Under the pieces are notes generated by a model, which saw only the letters and a program-made list of their open reading frames with translations, made no database searches and was not told the DNA's origin. Made by a program: the position numbers and the translations under genes. DNA of 64,000 bases from an uncultured Oleiphilus sp. (GTDB taxonomy: Bacteria; Pseudomonadota; Gammaproteobacteria; Pseudomonadales; Oleiphilaceae): NCBI GenBank assembly GCA_913020045.1, contig CAJWBE010000003.1, positions 62,001 through 126,000 of the forward strand, read 5' to 3'. Position 1 is the first letter of the stretch, and each line of letters begins with the position of its first letter. Positions 37,662 through 47,792 of this stretch are shown piece by piece.

Positions 37662-39698
37662 TTACATGATTCGCATGCCGGGCTGAGCCCCGCTATGCGG
37701 CTCTAGCAACCAGATGTCTTTTCCGCCAGGACCTGCGGCGAGTACCATCCCTTCCGACATACCAAACTTCATTTTTCGTGGTTTCAGGTTGGCGACCAAA
37801 ACGGTTAACTTACCCTCTAAATCTTCGGGTTGGTAGGCAGACTTAATGCCTGAAAAGACCTGCTTTGTTTCAGTGCCCAAATCCAACGTTAGCTTAAGCA
37901 ACTTCTTGGCACCATCGACGTGCTCGGCTTGCGCAATCAAGGCGACGCGTAGGTCTACCTTGGCGAAGTCATCAAATTCAATTTCGGGTGCAATGGCTTC
38001 CCCTCCAGGCAATTCAGGCGCTGCCGATTCGGTTTTTTTGCCGAGCTGCATTTCCTGTTCGACCGCTATTTTTGACGCGTCGACCATGGCGTTGATCTTC
38101 GGGAGTTCAACGCGGGTCATCATGGGCTTGAATTTGTTGATACGATGATTCAATAAAGCTTGCGAACGCTCATCCCAGCCGAGAGAGATATTTAAGAATT
38201 GTTCAGACTTGTCTGCCATTGCTGGCAGTACTGGCGCAAGGTATGTAATTAATAGGCGGAACATATTGATGCCGGTTGAGCAAATTTGCTGCAAGGCATT
38301 ATCTTGGCCTTCTTGCTTGGCAACCACCCATGGGGCTTGGTCGTCAATATATTGATTGGCGAGATCTGCAAGCTCCATGATTCTACGTATGGCCTTGCCA
38401 AACTCACGATGTTCATAGAGTTCAGCGATGTCATCGCCCGCGGCGACGAATTGGTCTAGCAATGCTTGCTCTTCGCAGGTGCTAGCTAAGGTGCCATCGA
38501 ATCGCTTGGTGATGAAACCAGTGCAGCGGCTGGCGATATTGACAACTTTACCCACTAAATCCGAATTAACGCGTTGTGCAAAGTCTTCTAGGTTCAGGTC
38601 GAGGTCATCGACGTGGCTGGTTAGTTTGGCAGCAAAATAATAGCGTAAATATTCGGGGTCCAAGTGTTCTAGATACGTTCTCGCTTTAATAAATGTGCCG
38701 CGAGACTTGGACATTTTTTTACCATTAACGGTCACGAAACCATGAGCAAATACGGCACTCGGCGTGCGATAGTTCGCACATTTCAGCATCGCGGGCCAAA
38801 ACAAGGCATGAAAATTAATAATGTCTTTGCCGATAAAGTGATAGAGCTCGGTGCGGGAGTCTGCATTCCAGTATTCGCCGAAATCAAGGTCATCGCGTTT
38901 GTCGCAAAGGTTTTGGAAGCTGGCCATGTAGCCAATCGGAGCATCTAGCCAAACGTAAAAGTATTTGCCTGGCTGACCTGGAATTTCGAAACCGAAATAC
39001 GGAGCATCGCGGCTAATATCCCACTCTTGCAAGCCAGACTCTAACCACTCGGAGAGTTTATTGGCGATTTGTGGTTGTAAGGTTCCGCTGCGAGTCCACT
39101 CTTTCAAGAAGTCTTGATACTCAGGAAGGCGAAAGAAAAAGTGCTCGGATTCTTTGTCGATGGGTGTTGCGCCGGAAATCGCAGACTTAGGGTCGATTAA
39201 CTCGCTAGGCGAATAGGTTGCCCCGCACGATTCGCAATTGTCGCCATACTGGTCTTCTGTTTTACATTTTGGGCACGTGCCCTTAATGAAACGGTCGGCA
39301 AGAAACAGCTGCTTTTCAGGGTCAAATGCTTGCGTGATCTTGCGTGATGCGATTTTGCCATCGGCGTCACAAGCTTTATAAACCGCTTCAGACAGTGATT
39401 TGTTTTCATCAGAGTGCGTAGAATGATAGTTATCGAATGCGATCAAAAAATCTGAAAAGTCAGCTTGGTGCTCAGCATTGACCCGATCTATCAGTTGTTC
39501 TGGTGTGATTCCTTCTTTTTCAGCCCGCAACATAATAGCCGTGCCGTGAGCGTCGTCTGCACATACGTAGGTGCAGGTTTCACCACGCTGCTTTTGAAAA
39601 CGAACCCAAATATCCGTTTGGATGTATTCAAGCAAATGGCCTAAATGAATGGGGCCGTTGGCATAGGGTAGGGCACTGGTGACCAGTATTTTACGCAC
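37662..39698 (-). CDS. metG: MetG, methionyl-tRNA synthetase
   Basis: This 678-aa class I synthetase charges tRNA-Met. The HIGH-type motif is [18 protein letters not shown], the KMSKS motif is [10 protein letters not shown], and the zinc knuckle CPKC-x9-CESC is intact. The C-terminal tRNA-binding OB domain ([20 protein letters not shown]) is present. I chose GTG at 39698 because GAGAG stands 6 nt upstream and the product then begins exactly like Pseudomonas MetG ([14 protein letters not shown]); an ATG at 39737 would add 13 unconserved residues. It is divergent from apbC, with about 230 bp between, and leads into the rnf operon. Confidence 0.96.
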   Translation of the reverse strand: MRKILVTSALPYANGPIHLGHLLEYIQTDIWVRFQKQRGETCTYVCADDAHGTAIMLRAEKEGITPEQLIDRVNAEHQADFSDFLIAFDNYHSTHSDENKSLSEAVYKACDADGKIASRKITQAFDPEKQLFLADRFIKGTCPKCKTEDQYGDNCESCGATYSPSELIDPKSAISGATPIDKESEHFFFRLPEYQDFLKEWTRSGTLQPQIANKLSEWLESGLQEWDISRDAPYFGFEIPGQPGKYFYVWLDAPIGYMASFQNLCDKRDDLDFGEYWNADSRTELYHFIGKDIINFHALFWPAMLKCANYRTPSAVFAHGFVTVNGKKMSKSRGTFIKARTYLEHLDPEYLRYYFAAKLTSHVDDLDLNLEDFAQRVNSDLVGKVVNIASRCTGFITKRFDGTLASTCEEQALLDQFVAAGDDIAELYEHREFGKAIRRIMELADLANQYIDDQAPWVVAKQEGQDNALQQICSTGINMFRLLITYLAPVLPAMADKSEQFLNISLGWDERSQALLNHRINKFKPMMTRVELPKINAMVDASKIAVEQEMQLGKKTESAAPELPGGEAIAPEIEFDDFAKVDLRVALIAQAEHVDGAKKLLKLTLDLGTETKQVFSGIKSAYQPEDLEGKLTVLVANLKPRKMKFGMSEGMVLAAGPGGKDIWLLEPHSGAQPGMRIM

Positions 39699-39930
39699 AG
39701 AAAACTCTCTATAAACAGGATGGAAACCGAGCATCACTCGCGTGTTCGGATCGAACTCATGATGACGCCAAAAACGGCGCTATCATACCTATGATTTGAG
39801 CACTTTTCACCCTACGATGTGATTGCTGACCTTGAACTATAACTAGATTGCCCCATAACGTCTTGAGCTTTGGGTTCTTTGTGACGGATAAGACCCCTTT
39901 ATTGACAGCATTTGAATCTTTGGAGTTACC

Positions 39931-41028
39931 ATGAGTATGGTCCAGCAGGCGGAATTGGAAGGCGCAGTAAAGTCATACACTGACCCTTACCTGAATCAAA
40001 ACCTTTACGAGATGAAAGCGGTAAAGTCTCTGCAGTGTGAAGGTGGCGTCGTCACCCTTAAGTTATCCATGCCTTACGCATGCGAGGGTATCGTTGGCGG
40101 GATGAAGCAAATTCTGATGACCAATCTTGAATATCTTGACGGTGTTGAACAGGTCGTTATTGAGTCCGAGCAGAATATCGCTTCGACCAAAGCACCTAAC
40201 AATGTGCCGGCCTTGAGCTCGGTCAAAAATATTATTGCCGTGGCGTCAGGAAAAGGTGGGGTAGGTAAAAGCACCAGTGCAGTTAATTTGGCACTTGCTT
40301 TGTCTCAAGAAGGGGCGCGTGTTGGTCTGTTGGATGCCGACATCTATGGGCCAAGCGTAGGCATGATGATGGGTTTTCCTGATGGGACAAGACCTAAGAC
40401 TGAGGCAGACAAGTTTTTTATTCCTCTGGAAGCTCACGGCGTTCAAGCAATGTCGATGGCTTTTCTTGTTACCGACGATACGCCTATGGTTTGGCGCGGC
40501 CCGATGGTTAGTGGTGCATTGCAGCAGCTACTGACACAAACCAAGTGGGACGATCTTGATTACCTTATTGTTGATATGCCGCCAGGAACAGGCGATATAC
40601 AGCTAACGTTATCGCAGAAAGTGCCGGTGAGTGGTTCTGTGATTGTGACGACGCCTCAAGACATTGCGCTATTGGACTGCAAAAAAGGCATCGAGATGTT
40701 CCGTAAAGTGAATATTCCGGTATTGGGTGTGCTGGAGAATATGAGCGTGCACATTTGCAGCCAGTGTGGCCACCATGAACCTTTATTCGGTGATGGCGGT
40801 GGTGAACGAATTGCTCAGTCATACGATACTGTCTTGTTGGGTCAGATGCCCTTGCATCAAACCATTCGGGAACAAACAGACGCTGGCACGCCAACCGTCG
40901 TTGCGGAGCCGGATAGTGAGGTAGCGTTGATGTATCGAGACATTGCTAGAAAGGTAAGCGCGCAAATGGCTGAGCAGAGTAAAGACGCACGTTCACCGTT
41001 TCCAGAAATAGTGATTAGTAGCGACTGA
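39931..41028 (+). CDS. apbC: ApbC (Mrp), iron-sulfur cluster carrier P-loop ATPase
   Basis: This 365-aa protein carries and transfers iron-sulfur clusters. The N-terminal MIP18/DUF59 domain covers about residues 1-85. The ATPase domain has the deviant Walker A ASGKGGVGKSTSAVNLA, LLDADIYGPSVGMMMG and VDMPPGTGD. The cluster-binding C-x-x-C is in HICSQCGHHEPLFGDGG. GGAG lies 6 nt before the ATG. Its placement divergent from metG is conserved in gammaproteobacteria and fits delivery of clusters to proteins such as the Rnf subunits nearby (inference). Confidence 0.96.
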   Translation: MSMVQQAELEGAVKSYTDPYLNQNLYEMKAVKSLQCEGGVVTLKLSMPYACEGIVGGMKQILMTNLEYLDGVEQVVIESEQNIASTKAPNNVPALSSVKNIIAVASGKGGVGKSTSAVNLALALSQEGARVGLLDADIYGPSVGMMMGFPDGTRPKTEADKFFIPLEAHGVQAMSMAFLVTDDTPMVWRGPMVSGALQQLLTQTKWDDLDYLIVDMPPGTGDIQLTLSQKVPVSGSVIVTTPQDIALLDCKKGIEMFRKVNIPVLGVLENMSVHICSQCGHHEPLFGDGGGERIAQSYDTVLLGQMPLHQTIREQTDAGTPTVVAEPDSEVALMYRDIARKVSAQMAEQSKDARSPFPEIVISSD

Positions 41029-41046
41029 TAGACAGTTGGTTGTGAT

Positions 41047-41079
41047 AAAAAAGGCCTGCATTACAACAGGCCTTTTTTT
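41047..41079 (+). terminator. Intrinsic terminator after apbC, shared with the convergent GGDEF-EAL gene
   Basis: A perfect 12-bp stem (AAAAAAGGCCTG / CAGGCCTTTTTT) with an 8-nt loop. The symmetrical A and T flanks allow termination of both apbC (+) and the convergent signalling gene (-). Confidence 0.94.
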
Positions 41080-41101
41080 ATATATTAGGACGGTATGGCG
41101 A

Positions 41102-43144
41102 TTAGCTTGGCTGGTCTTTCGCGCTAATGATATGAGGTGTTTGATTCCACTGTTGAATGAATCCAGGTACTTCGGAAGCGGGCATTGGTTTTGCGTACAA
41201 GAATCCTTGAGCGTAATCACAGCCTAAACTTGCCAGTATCTCTTCTTGCTTACGCGTTTCAATGCCTTCAGCGAGCACTTCGATAGAGAGGCTATCGGCC
41301 AGCGTGACAATACTTTTGACCAACGCTCTATCTGAATTGCTGTGAATGATTTCGTTAACGAATACGCGGTCCATCTTTATCTTCGATAGGATATGGGCGA
41401 ATTTTTTGATGTAACCCAGTGAAGAATACCCGGTGCCGAAGTCATCGATACTAAACCGCAGGCCCGCCTGAAGCATTTGGTCGATGCGCTTAGTGACGAT
41501 GGGGTCGTCATCTAGAACTAGGCGTTCCGTTACTTCGAGCTCCACCCAATCTAGGCGTTGCAAAAAGACTTTGTGGTCATTCACCCAGCTGTGCAAGCCA
41601 CGATGATGGAAGTTGGTTGAGCTGAAATTCACCGAAATAATAAAGTCTTGCTTGAAGTCGGTGCGCCATTCTCGAACTTGTTCAATAGAGTTTTCAAAAA
41701 CCCAGGTATCAATATCGAAAATCTGTCCCGTTTTTTCCGCAATGGGGATAAAAAGGTCAGGTCTTACTTTGCCTAAGTCGTCATCTTCCCAGCGCACAAG
41801 AGCTTCAAAGCCCGTGAGCGACATGTCTTTTAAATTGATAAGAGGCTGGTAATGGATTTCCAGTTTCTTGGCCGCGATCGCTCCCTGCAGCTTTGTTTTT
41901 ATCGTATTGTTTAGCAGGATGTCGTGCATCATTGTTTGGTCGAAAAACTCAAAGGTATTTCGACCCGCTTCTTTCGCGCGATACATTGCCGTATCGGCTT
42001 TACGAATAAGTTCCTCGGTAGACTTGCCGTCTTCGGGGTACATGACAACGCCAATACTACAACCGAGCTGTAATTGAGAGTCGTTCAAGCTAAAGCTTTC
42101 TTTGAAGGTGTTGATGATCTCTTCGGCGACCTCTTCCGCTTTGGAGCGCGAAATACATTGAAATGTTGCAATAAATTCATCACCACCAAAACGAGCAACG
42201 TAGCCACTGTAGTCTTCAAATAAGCGTCGCAGACGGGTAGAGCTCTCTTGCAATATTCTGTCACCAGCACTGTGCCCTAAGCTATCGTTGACCTCTTTGA
42301 ATCCGTCTAAGTCGATAAAAAACATCGCGAGTTTGCTGCGGTGATCACTATGGTCGTAGTGATGCATGTCTTCTTTCAGGTGGCGGTCGATGTGACGTCT
42401 GTTCGGCAGGTCGGTTAGTACGTCGAAGTTGGCTTGATACTCAAGCTGATTTTCATAAGACTCACGTGCCATCCCAAACTCAACGGTTTGCCGGCGCGCC
42501 TCGTTTAAGGTCTCAACCAAATCACTGAGTTCGTCGTCATAGTCTGGGCGGTCTAGTTTTATTGGTGTGAAAGATTTGGCGCTAATATTTGATAGATCCA
42601 AATTAGCGTCACGAATAGCTGAGAGATGTTTGGTGACGGCGCGGCGCACAATAATCGAAAGAATAAAGCCAATCATGCCGATCATCAGCGAGGTGCTGAG
42701 AATAATGATCTGCATTTGGTCAATAACATTATCGGTAATGAGGTCTTTGTTGACGTCAACTTCTAGTCTGCCGAGGTCTTGACCATTAAATTCAAGCGCT
42801 GCTTTTAAGTCGGGTTCACTGTCTAGGGTGCCATACTCGTAGCTATTACCCAAAGACTCAACAATACGAAGACTATGGATGGAGGGCATTCGATACATAC
42901 CCTCTAGAAGAATTCTTGTGCTGTCCTGATCGACATTCCAAAGGCTTCGCGCAAGCTGCTCTTGGACCGCATTAATTGTTTTCTCACCTTCGGTATAAAC
43001 GGTTTCACGGTCGACGATGTACTGCCGAAGCAATAGCGAAGAAACGGTGATCAGCGTAAATACGATACAAATAGAAATAAAGTAGAAGGATAAGCGGTGG
43101 CCAAGCTTATTGAACCTAAATCGTTTTTTAACGTCTTGAGGCAT
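41102..43144 (-). CDS. Membrane GGDEF-EAL protein
   Basis: This 680-aa c-di-GMP protein has a membrane segment at about residues 18-40, a periplasmic sensor region (about 41-145) with RSLWNVDQDSTRILLEGM, a second membrane segment (about 147-168), a HAMP-like linker, then GGDEF and EAL domains. The GGDEF site is intact (RFGGDEFIATF). The EAL domain keeps GFEALVRWE, VNFSSTN, EVTERL, SIDDFGTGYSSL, KMDRVFV and AEGIET, so it should be able to degrade c-di-GMP. The I-site RxxD is not present before GGDEF (EDYSGYVARF). Whether it makes or breaks c-di-GMP overall cannot be told. Confidence 0.94.
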   Translation of the reverse strand: MPQDVKKRFRFNKLGHRLSFYFISICIVFTLITVSSLLLRQYIVDRETVYTEGEKTINAVQEQLARSLWNVDQDSTRILLEGMYRMPSIHSLRIVESLGNSYEYGTLDSEPDLKAALEFNGQDLGRLEVDVNKDLITDNVIDQMQIIILSTSLMIGMIGFILSIIVRRAVTKHLSAIRDANLDLSNISAKSFTPIKLDRPDYDDELSDLVETLNEARRQTVEFGMARESYENQLEYQANFDVLTDLPNRRHIDRHLKEDMHHYDHSDHRSKLAMFFIDLDGFKEVNDSLGHSAGDRILQESSTRLRRLFEDYSGYVARFGGDEFIATFQCISRSKAEEVAEEIINTFKESFSLNDSQLQLGCSIGVVMYPEDGKSTEELIRKADTAMYRAKEAGRNTFEFFDQTMMHDILLNNTIKTKLQGAIAAKKLEIHYQPLINLKDMSLTGFEALVRWEDDDLGKVRPDLFIPIAEKTGQIFDIDTWVFENSIEQVREWRTDFKQDFIISVNFSSTNFHHRGLHSWVNDHKVFLQRLDWVELEVTERLVLDDDPIVTKRIDQMLQAGLRFSIDDFGTGYSSLGYIKKFAHILSKIKMDRVFVNEIIHSNSDRALVKSIVTLADSLSIEVLAEGIETRKQEEILASLGCDYAQGFLYAKPMPASEVPGFIQQWNQTPHIISAKDQPS

Positions 43145-43398
43145 AATGCAGAGGTATCAAATAAATGGTTTAGAAAGCGAGCCCAGCACTGCCTTTATGG
43201 ACTTCGCGACGCATTAGTTAGAATAGCCTAAAACGAACTGTAGTCGAGGGCAAATTAGCGACTATTATTGGGCATGAGGACATTGTCACGTGTAAACGTC
43301 TCAATCGGACGCTTATTCTTTCTGTGAGGGCTCTTTTTTGAGGCGTGCTGGCAGGGTATGATGTCGCGCAAATTATAGATACTAATGAGTAGTTAAGC

Positions 43399-43965
43399 AT
43401 GGCGATTAAATCCGATAAGTGGATCCGCAGAATGTCGGAAACCCAAGGTATGATAGAACCTTTTGAACCTGGTCAGGTTAGGGAAGATGAGCAAGGGCGC
43501 ATCATTTCATATGGCACATCTAGTTATGGTTATGACGTACGTTGTAGTAGTGAATTCAAGATTTTTACAAATGTACACTCTGTGACCGTCGACCCTAAAA
43601 ACTTTGATGAAAAAAGCTTTGTCGATATTGATAGTGATGTTTGTATTATTCCACCGAACTCTTTTGCCTTAGCGCGCACTGTTGAGTATTTTCGAATTCC
43701 GCGCAGCGTATTAACGGTATGTTTAGGTAAATCGACTTACGCGCGATGTGGCATTATCGTCAATGTGACGCCGCTTGAGCCCGAATGGGAAGGGCATGTC
43801 ACGCTTGAATTTTCAAACACAACTAATTTGCCGGCTAAAATTTATGCGAACGAAGGCGTTGCTCAGATGCTCTTTTTTGAATCGGATGAAGTGTGTGAGA
43901 CAAGTTACCGGGATCGCGGCGGGAAGTACCAAGGACAGCGCGGCGTAACGTTACCAAAAACCTAG
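43399..43965 (+). CDS. dcd: Dcd, dCTP deaminase
   Basis: This 188-aa enzyme deaminates dCTP to dUTP, supplying thymidylate synthesis. The sequence is nearly that of Pseudomonas Dcd: [40 protein letters not shown] and [16 protein letters not shown], with the catalytic Glu in the last motif. The ATG at 43399 follows GAG at a suitable distance. It is a single gene: upstream is the divergent GGDEF-EAL gene (254 bp gap) and downstream a bidirectional terminator. Confidence 0.97.
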   Translation: MAIKSDKWIRRMSETQGMIEPFEPGQVREDEQGRIISYGTSSYGYDVRCSSEFKIFTNVHSVTVDPKNFDEKSFVDIDSDVCIIPPNSFALARTVEYFRIPRSVLTVCLGKSTYARCGIIVNVTPLEPEWEGHVTLEFSNTTNLPAKIYANEGVAQMLFFESDEVCETSYRDRGGKYQGQRGVTLPKT

Positions 43966-44043
43966 GAGCAGGCTGGTTTACAGTGAGTTGCTGACTAATG
44001 TTAGTCGTATGAGTTAGGGCTTAACAATTAGCGCCTAAAATGG

Positions 44044-44080
44044 AATGCCGAAGACACGCAGAGAGTGTGTCTTCGGCATT
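44044..44080. terminator. Bidirectional terminator between dcd and metY
   Basis: A perfect 14-bp stem (AATGCCGAAGACAC / GTGTCTTCGGCATT) with a 9-nt loop lies between the ends of the convergent genes dcd (+) and metY (-). It is followed by short T runs on each strand. Confidence 0.88.
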
Positions 44081-44086
44081 TTGCGT

Positions 44087-45358
44087 TTACGCTTGCGCTA
44101 ATGCTTGTTCGATATCGGCAATAATGTCATCAGCATGCTCTATCCCGACAGAGATTCGCACTAAGTCTTCTGAAACGCCCGCTTTTTGCAGCTCATCGGG
44201 GTTGAGCTGGCGGTGAGTGGTGCTCGCAGGGTGACACGCAAGCGACTTGGCGTCGCCAATGTTCACTAAACGCAAGATCATTTGCAGTGCATCAATAAAT
44301 CGTGCCCCGGCTTCTTGCCCACCGGTGATACCAAAACTAAGAATGCCGGACGCTTTGCCCTTGCTCATTTTTTTACACGTTTCAAAGTAAGGGCTGTCCG
44401 GCAACGCGGCATAGCGGACCCATTCAACCTTAGGGTGTGAGGTAAGGTATTGCGCTACTTTTTCAGCATTTTCACAATGCCTATCGATACGTAGCCCAAG
44501 TGTCTCGAGACCTTGAAGTATCAAAAATGCACTATGAGGCGACAGCGCGGCACCCATGTTGCGAAGTGGAACAACGCGACACCTTCCGATGAAGGCCGCA
44601 GGGCCGAGCGCTTCAGTATAGACCACGCCATGATAGGACGGATCTGGCTCGTTTAGCATCGGGAAACGTTGTTTGTTGGCGGCCCAGTCAAACTTCCCTG
44701 AGTCAACAATAATGCCGCCGATAGTCGTACCATGGCCACCGATATACTTGGTTAGCGAGTGGATGACAATATCAGCGCCATGTTCGAAGGGGCGGCACAA
44801 GTATGGAGTTGCAACGGTATTGTCGACAATGACGGGAATGCCATGGCGATGAGCGATCTCTGAGAGTTTTTCGATATCAACAACGTTGCCGGCAGGGTTT
44901 CCAATCGACTCACAAAAGATGGCGCGAGTATTGTCATCGATAAGTTGTTCCATCCCCTCATAGTCGTCATTCGCCGTCATTTTTACGTGAATGCCTTGCT
45001 GCGGGAATGTGTGTGCAAACAAATTGTAGGTTCCGCCGTAAAGCTGACTGGTACTGATAATATTGTCACCACTACGACAGATACACTGAATAGCATAGGT
45101 AATCGCTGCCATGCCAGAGGCGACGGCAAGTGCGCCAATGCCGCCTTCCATTTCTGCAATGCGCTGTTCAAGCACATCGGTCGTTGGGTTCATTATCCGC
45201 GTATAAATATTTCCTGGCACTTTTAGGTCAAATAAATCAGCGCCGTGCTGCGTGTCATCGAAGGTATATGAAGTAGTTTGATAGATCGGCACAGCGGCAG
45301 CTTTTGTTGTGCTTTCTGAGCTGTAACCATGATGTAGCGCAAGCGATTCCAAGTTCAT
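44087..45358 (-). CDS. metY: O-acetylhomoserine sulfhydrylase (MetY-type PLP enzyme)
   Basis: This 423-aa PLP enzyme makes homocysteine from O-acetylhomoserine and sulfide. It has the Cys/Met metabolism signature with the PLP Lys in HSLTKYIGGHGTTIGG, IYTRIMNPTTDVLEQR and SGMAAITYAIQCIC. The ~425-aa length and the insert around residues 230-250 (FPMLNEPDPSYHGVVY) point to MetY rather than MetZ or cystathionine synthase. The ATG at 45358 has GGGAG 5 nt upstream; a TTG four codons earlier overlaps that site and was rejected. It is divergent from the aldolase-like gene. Confidence 0.92.
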   Translation of the reverse strand: MNLESLALHHGYSSESTTKAAAVPIYQTTSYTFDDTQHGADLFDLKVPGNIYTRIMNPTTDVLEQRIAEMEGGIGALAVASGMAAITYAIQCICRSGDNIISTSQLYGGTYNLFAHTFPQQGIHVKMTANDDYEGMEQLIDDNTRAIFCESIGNPAGNVVDIEKLSEIAHRHGIPVIVDNTVATPYLCRPFEHGADIVIHSLTKYIGGHGTTIGGIIVDSGKFDWAANKQRFPMLNEPDPSYHGVVYTEALGPAAFIGRCRVVPLRNMGAALSPHSAFLILQGLETLGLRIDRHCENAEKVAQYLTSHPKVEWVRYAALPDSPYFETCKKMSKGKASGILSFGITGGQEAGARFIDALQMILRLVNIGDAKSLACHPASTTHRQLNPDELQKAGVSEDLVRISVGIEHADDIIADIEQALAQA

Positions 45359-45543
45359 AATGTCTCCCAAGTATTGTTGTTAGGCGGATGGCGTAGGCCA
45401 GTCGTTGCTTATCTAAAGGTATTTGTAAAATGAGCGCAAGAAAAATGTATTATTCGGCGAAGGTCGAGGTAGAACTCTAGCAAGTTGGCGCGGTCTGTCA
45501 TGGACTCGCGCGGTTAACACTATATTAAAAAAAAGAGATACTA

Positions 45544-46194
45544 ATGAAGAACGAGGCTGAAATAGAAGGAGTTATAAAGTATCAGCTGAACTTCTTGGAG
45601 CGTCCATTAGCAATGGATGCCGAGATATTGAGACAACTCAATGAGGCTAGAAAACAGATGCTGGACGAGGGCCTTATTGGTGCAGATGAAAATCGTTATG
45701 GAGGCCTTGGTTTTGGTAACTTGTCGCTTCGATGCAACACGACGCAATGTTCACGTTTTTTTATTAGCGGCAGTCAGACCGGGCACTTGCAAACTTTATC
45801 TGAGTCGGACCTTGCCTATGTGACAGGTTGCGATAATCGTCACAATACAGTGAATGCCGAGGGGCAATGCAAGCCGTCTTCAGAGTCCATGACTCATGGA
45901 GTGATCTACCAGAGCTGTTTGGCTATCAATGCTGTCATTCATGTCCATAGCCCCGATATCTGGTATCATAGCGCCGCTTTGGGCTTGCCTGATACAGCGG
46001 GTGATATTACCTATGGCACCCCTGAAATGGCCGCTTCGGTATCAGCGCTGGTGACGCGACATTCTCGTCACGAGCTTCCGTTAGTATTTACAATGCGAGG
46101 GCATGTCGACGGAGTGGTTGCTGGGGGCGAAAACTTACGGCAATGTGCCCGTGCGTTGCACCAATTTCGGGTGCGCGCTCAAGAGTTAAATTAA
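45544..46194 (+). CDS. Class II aldolase/adducin family protein
   Basis: This 216-aa protein belongs to the FucA/AraD/MtnB fold family. It has GFGNLSLRCN (N-terminal loop), ISGSQTGHL, KPSSESMTHGVIYQS with the catalytic Glu, VIHVHSPDIWYH with two zinc His, and RGHVDGVVAGGENL with a third His. This pattern fits a zinc-dependent aldolase, epimerase or dehydratase; the substrate cannot be assigned, and methionine-salvage partners (mtnA, mtnC) are not nearby. The ATG is preceded by AAGAGAT. It lies 23 bp before the DUF416 gene. Confidence 0.8.
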   Translation: MKNEAEIEGVIKYQLNFLERPLAMDAEILRQLNEARKQMLDEGLIGADENRYGGLGFGNLSLRCNTTQCSRFFISGSQTGHLQTLSESDLAYVTGCDNRHNTVNAEGQCKPSSESMTHGVIYQSCLAINAVIHVHSPDIWYHSAALGLPDTAGDITYGTPEMAASVSALVTRHSRHELPLVFTMRGHVDGVVAGGENLRQCARALHQFRVRAQELN

Positions 46195-46217
46195 CGCTAA
46201 AGAGTCTTAGAGTACGC

Positions 46218-46832
46218 ATGAACAAACAGAAATTTATCAAGTCTTTATCGGCCATGACGGGCTGGCGCGAAACCGCATTTATTTTGGCTTTGGCAGAGCG
46301 AGCTTTGCCGAATTTAGATTTGTACTTGCGTAGTACAGAGCGTTCTTGCTTGGACGAGGCCTTATACCCTGATGGTTTTGATAGCGTCATGTCGCAAAGT
46401 TGGCAGGGCGGTATTATGAAACCGGCCGAAGAGCCCGTTGTCGAGTTGCTTGATACCTTGAATGACGCATTAGATTTGCTAGATGAGGACGAGAACTACG
46501 GTGCACTGCCCTCTAGAGATTGTTGTCATTTGTGGGAGCAAGCGCTGGCGTCGTCGTTAAATCAAGAAAAGAAGCGGGCTGCGGAGTGCAGTCAGGCTTC
46601 TTTGACAACAATTACTGACTTTATCGAATTCTCTGAAGGCGAAAATCTAAGCGACAATGCCTTGGTTAAGTTGTTTGATAGCCACCCACTTGTAGAGCGC
46701 GAATTCTCTTTTCAGTCTGAGCTATGTGAACTGTTGCGTAGTGCAAAACACCCCAGCAAAGATTTGATGGAGCAGGTGCGAGAGTTAGCGAATGATGAGG
46801 GTGTTAGCTCCATCGGTATTAGTCTGTCTTAA
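46218..46832 (+). CDS. YjaG family protein (DUF416)
   Basis: This 204-aa cytosolic protein of the DUF416 family is widely conserved in gammaproteobacteria. Landmarks are ALAERALPNLDLYLRST and LLDEDENYGALPSRDCCHLW. The frame stays open upstream for 25 codons into the previous gene, but MNKQKFIKSL at 46218 matches the family N-terminus and has GAG upstream. The function is unknown. Confidence 0.88.
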   Translation: MNKQKFIKSLSAMTGWRETAFILALAERALPNLDLYLRSTERSCLDEALYPDGFDSVMSQSWQGGIMKPAEEPVVELLDTLNDALDLLDEDENYGALPSRDCCHLWEQALASSLNQEKKRAAECSQASLTTITDFIEFSEGENLSDNALVKLFDSHPLVEREFSFQSELCELLRSAKHPSKDLMEQVRELANDEGVSSIGISLS

Positions 46833-46871
46833 TCGGATAGCTGTATTAATCTGAGTTTAATGGAGCATGCT

Positions 46872-47756
46872 ATGAAAACCCTTTTTCGTATATGTCTAGT
46901 GTTGCAGATCTGGCTAGGTTTCGCGCTCAATGCCGCAGCGCAAGATGTGGTGGGCTTGGCGTGGCATTACCAGAGCGGTACGCATGAAGGTTACTTATTG
47001 GGATCGGTCCACTTTGCAGATAGCAGCTTTTATCCGCTTCCTGCCGCTATTCTCAATGCCTATGAAAACGCTCGCGAGCTAGTTGTCGAGGTCGATGACT
47101 CACTGGTCAGTGCAGACGAGCAGCAACGATTGTTGCAACGTTTCGGTCTATATCCTGAAGGGAAGTCGTTGGTAACGCAGCTTTCTAAATCAACGTTAAC
47201 CCATATTTCTAAACTGTTGGCTGAGTTCAATTTAACGCTATCAGATGTTAATAATTACCGGCCCGGTATGTTGGCAATAACATTAACGGCGCTTCAGGCT
47301 GGCAAATTAGGTTACAGCGCTGAGCAAGGACTGGATCGCTACTTTATGCAAAAAGCGCGATATCGTAAGCGAGTGACGCAGATTGAAACGTTTCAGTCGC
47401 AGATGGCCTTGCTGGCTCAGTTGCCAGAAAGCGATGCCTTACTGCGTGATAGTTTTGAAAACATGGCCGACTATGCACAGCAATGGAACGCGACGATGGA
47501 GGCATGGAAAGCCGGTGATGGCCTGGCGCTTTATAATGCGACAATTGGCGCCGCGCTGGCTGAGCATCCTGATTTAAAGCCTTACTTTGATGTGTTGTTT
47601 TTTGATAGGCACCCCAAAATGCTAAACGTTGCGCAACAGTGTGCGTTGCAAGACAGAGGGTGCTTCATTGTGGTTGGCGCGGGTCATTTGGTGGGGCCAA
47701 ATGGCTTGGTTCGTGCTTTACGCGACAATGGATATCAGTTGACGCAACTCAAATAA
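46872..47756 (+). CDS. TraB/GumN family protein
   Basis: This 294-aa secreted protein begins with a signal peptide (MKTLFRICLVLQIWLGFALN, cleavage near AAA-QDV). It has the family's two conserved ends: YLLGSVHFADSSFYPLP and the C-terminal VVGAGHLVGPNGLVRAL with GxH motifs, as in the Tiki/TraB metalloprotease-like clan. It may be a periplasmic protease-like enzyme; the substrate is unknown. The ATG at 46872 was chosen over 46860 because GGAG lies 6 nt upstream of the former. It follows the DUF416 gene by about 40 bp. Confidence 0.88.
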   Translation: MKTLFRICLVLQIWLGFALNAAAQDVVGLAWHYQSGTHEGYLLGSVHFADSSFYPLPAAILNAYENARELVVEVDDSLVSADEQQRLLQRFGLYPEGKSLVTQLSKSTLTHISKLLAEFNLTLSDVNNYRPGMLAITLTALQAGKLGYSAEQGLDRYFMQKARYRKRVTQIETFQSQMALLAQLPESDALLRDSFENMADYAQQWNATMEAWKAGDGLALYNATIGAALAEHPDLKPYFDVLFFDRHPKMLNVAQQCALQDRGCFIVVGAGHLVGPNGLVRALRDNGYQLTQLK

Positions 47757-47792
47757 CGGGGCAGAGGCTGCGCGCGCAACGTTAAAAGTGTC

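Noticed and set aside
39699-39737. ATG start for metG at 39737
   Set aside because: The 13 added residues are not conserved, and GAGAG is spaced correctly for the GTG at 39698.
45359-45543. SAM or SAH riboswitch upstream of metY
   Set aside because: I could not see a convincing aptamer fold or anti-terminator in this 185-bp gap; a covariance-model search would decide.
46143-46217. 25-residue upstream extension of the DUF416 protein
   Set aside because: It overlaps the aldolase gene in another frame; the family N-terminus begins at 46218.
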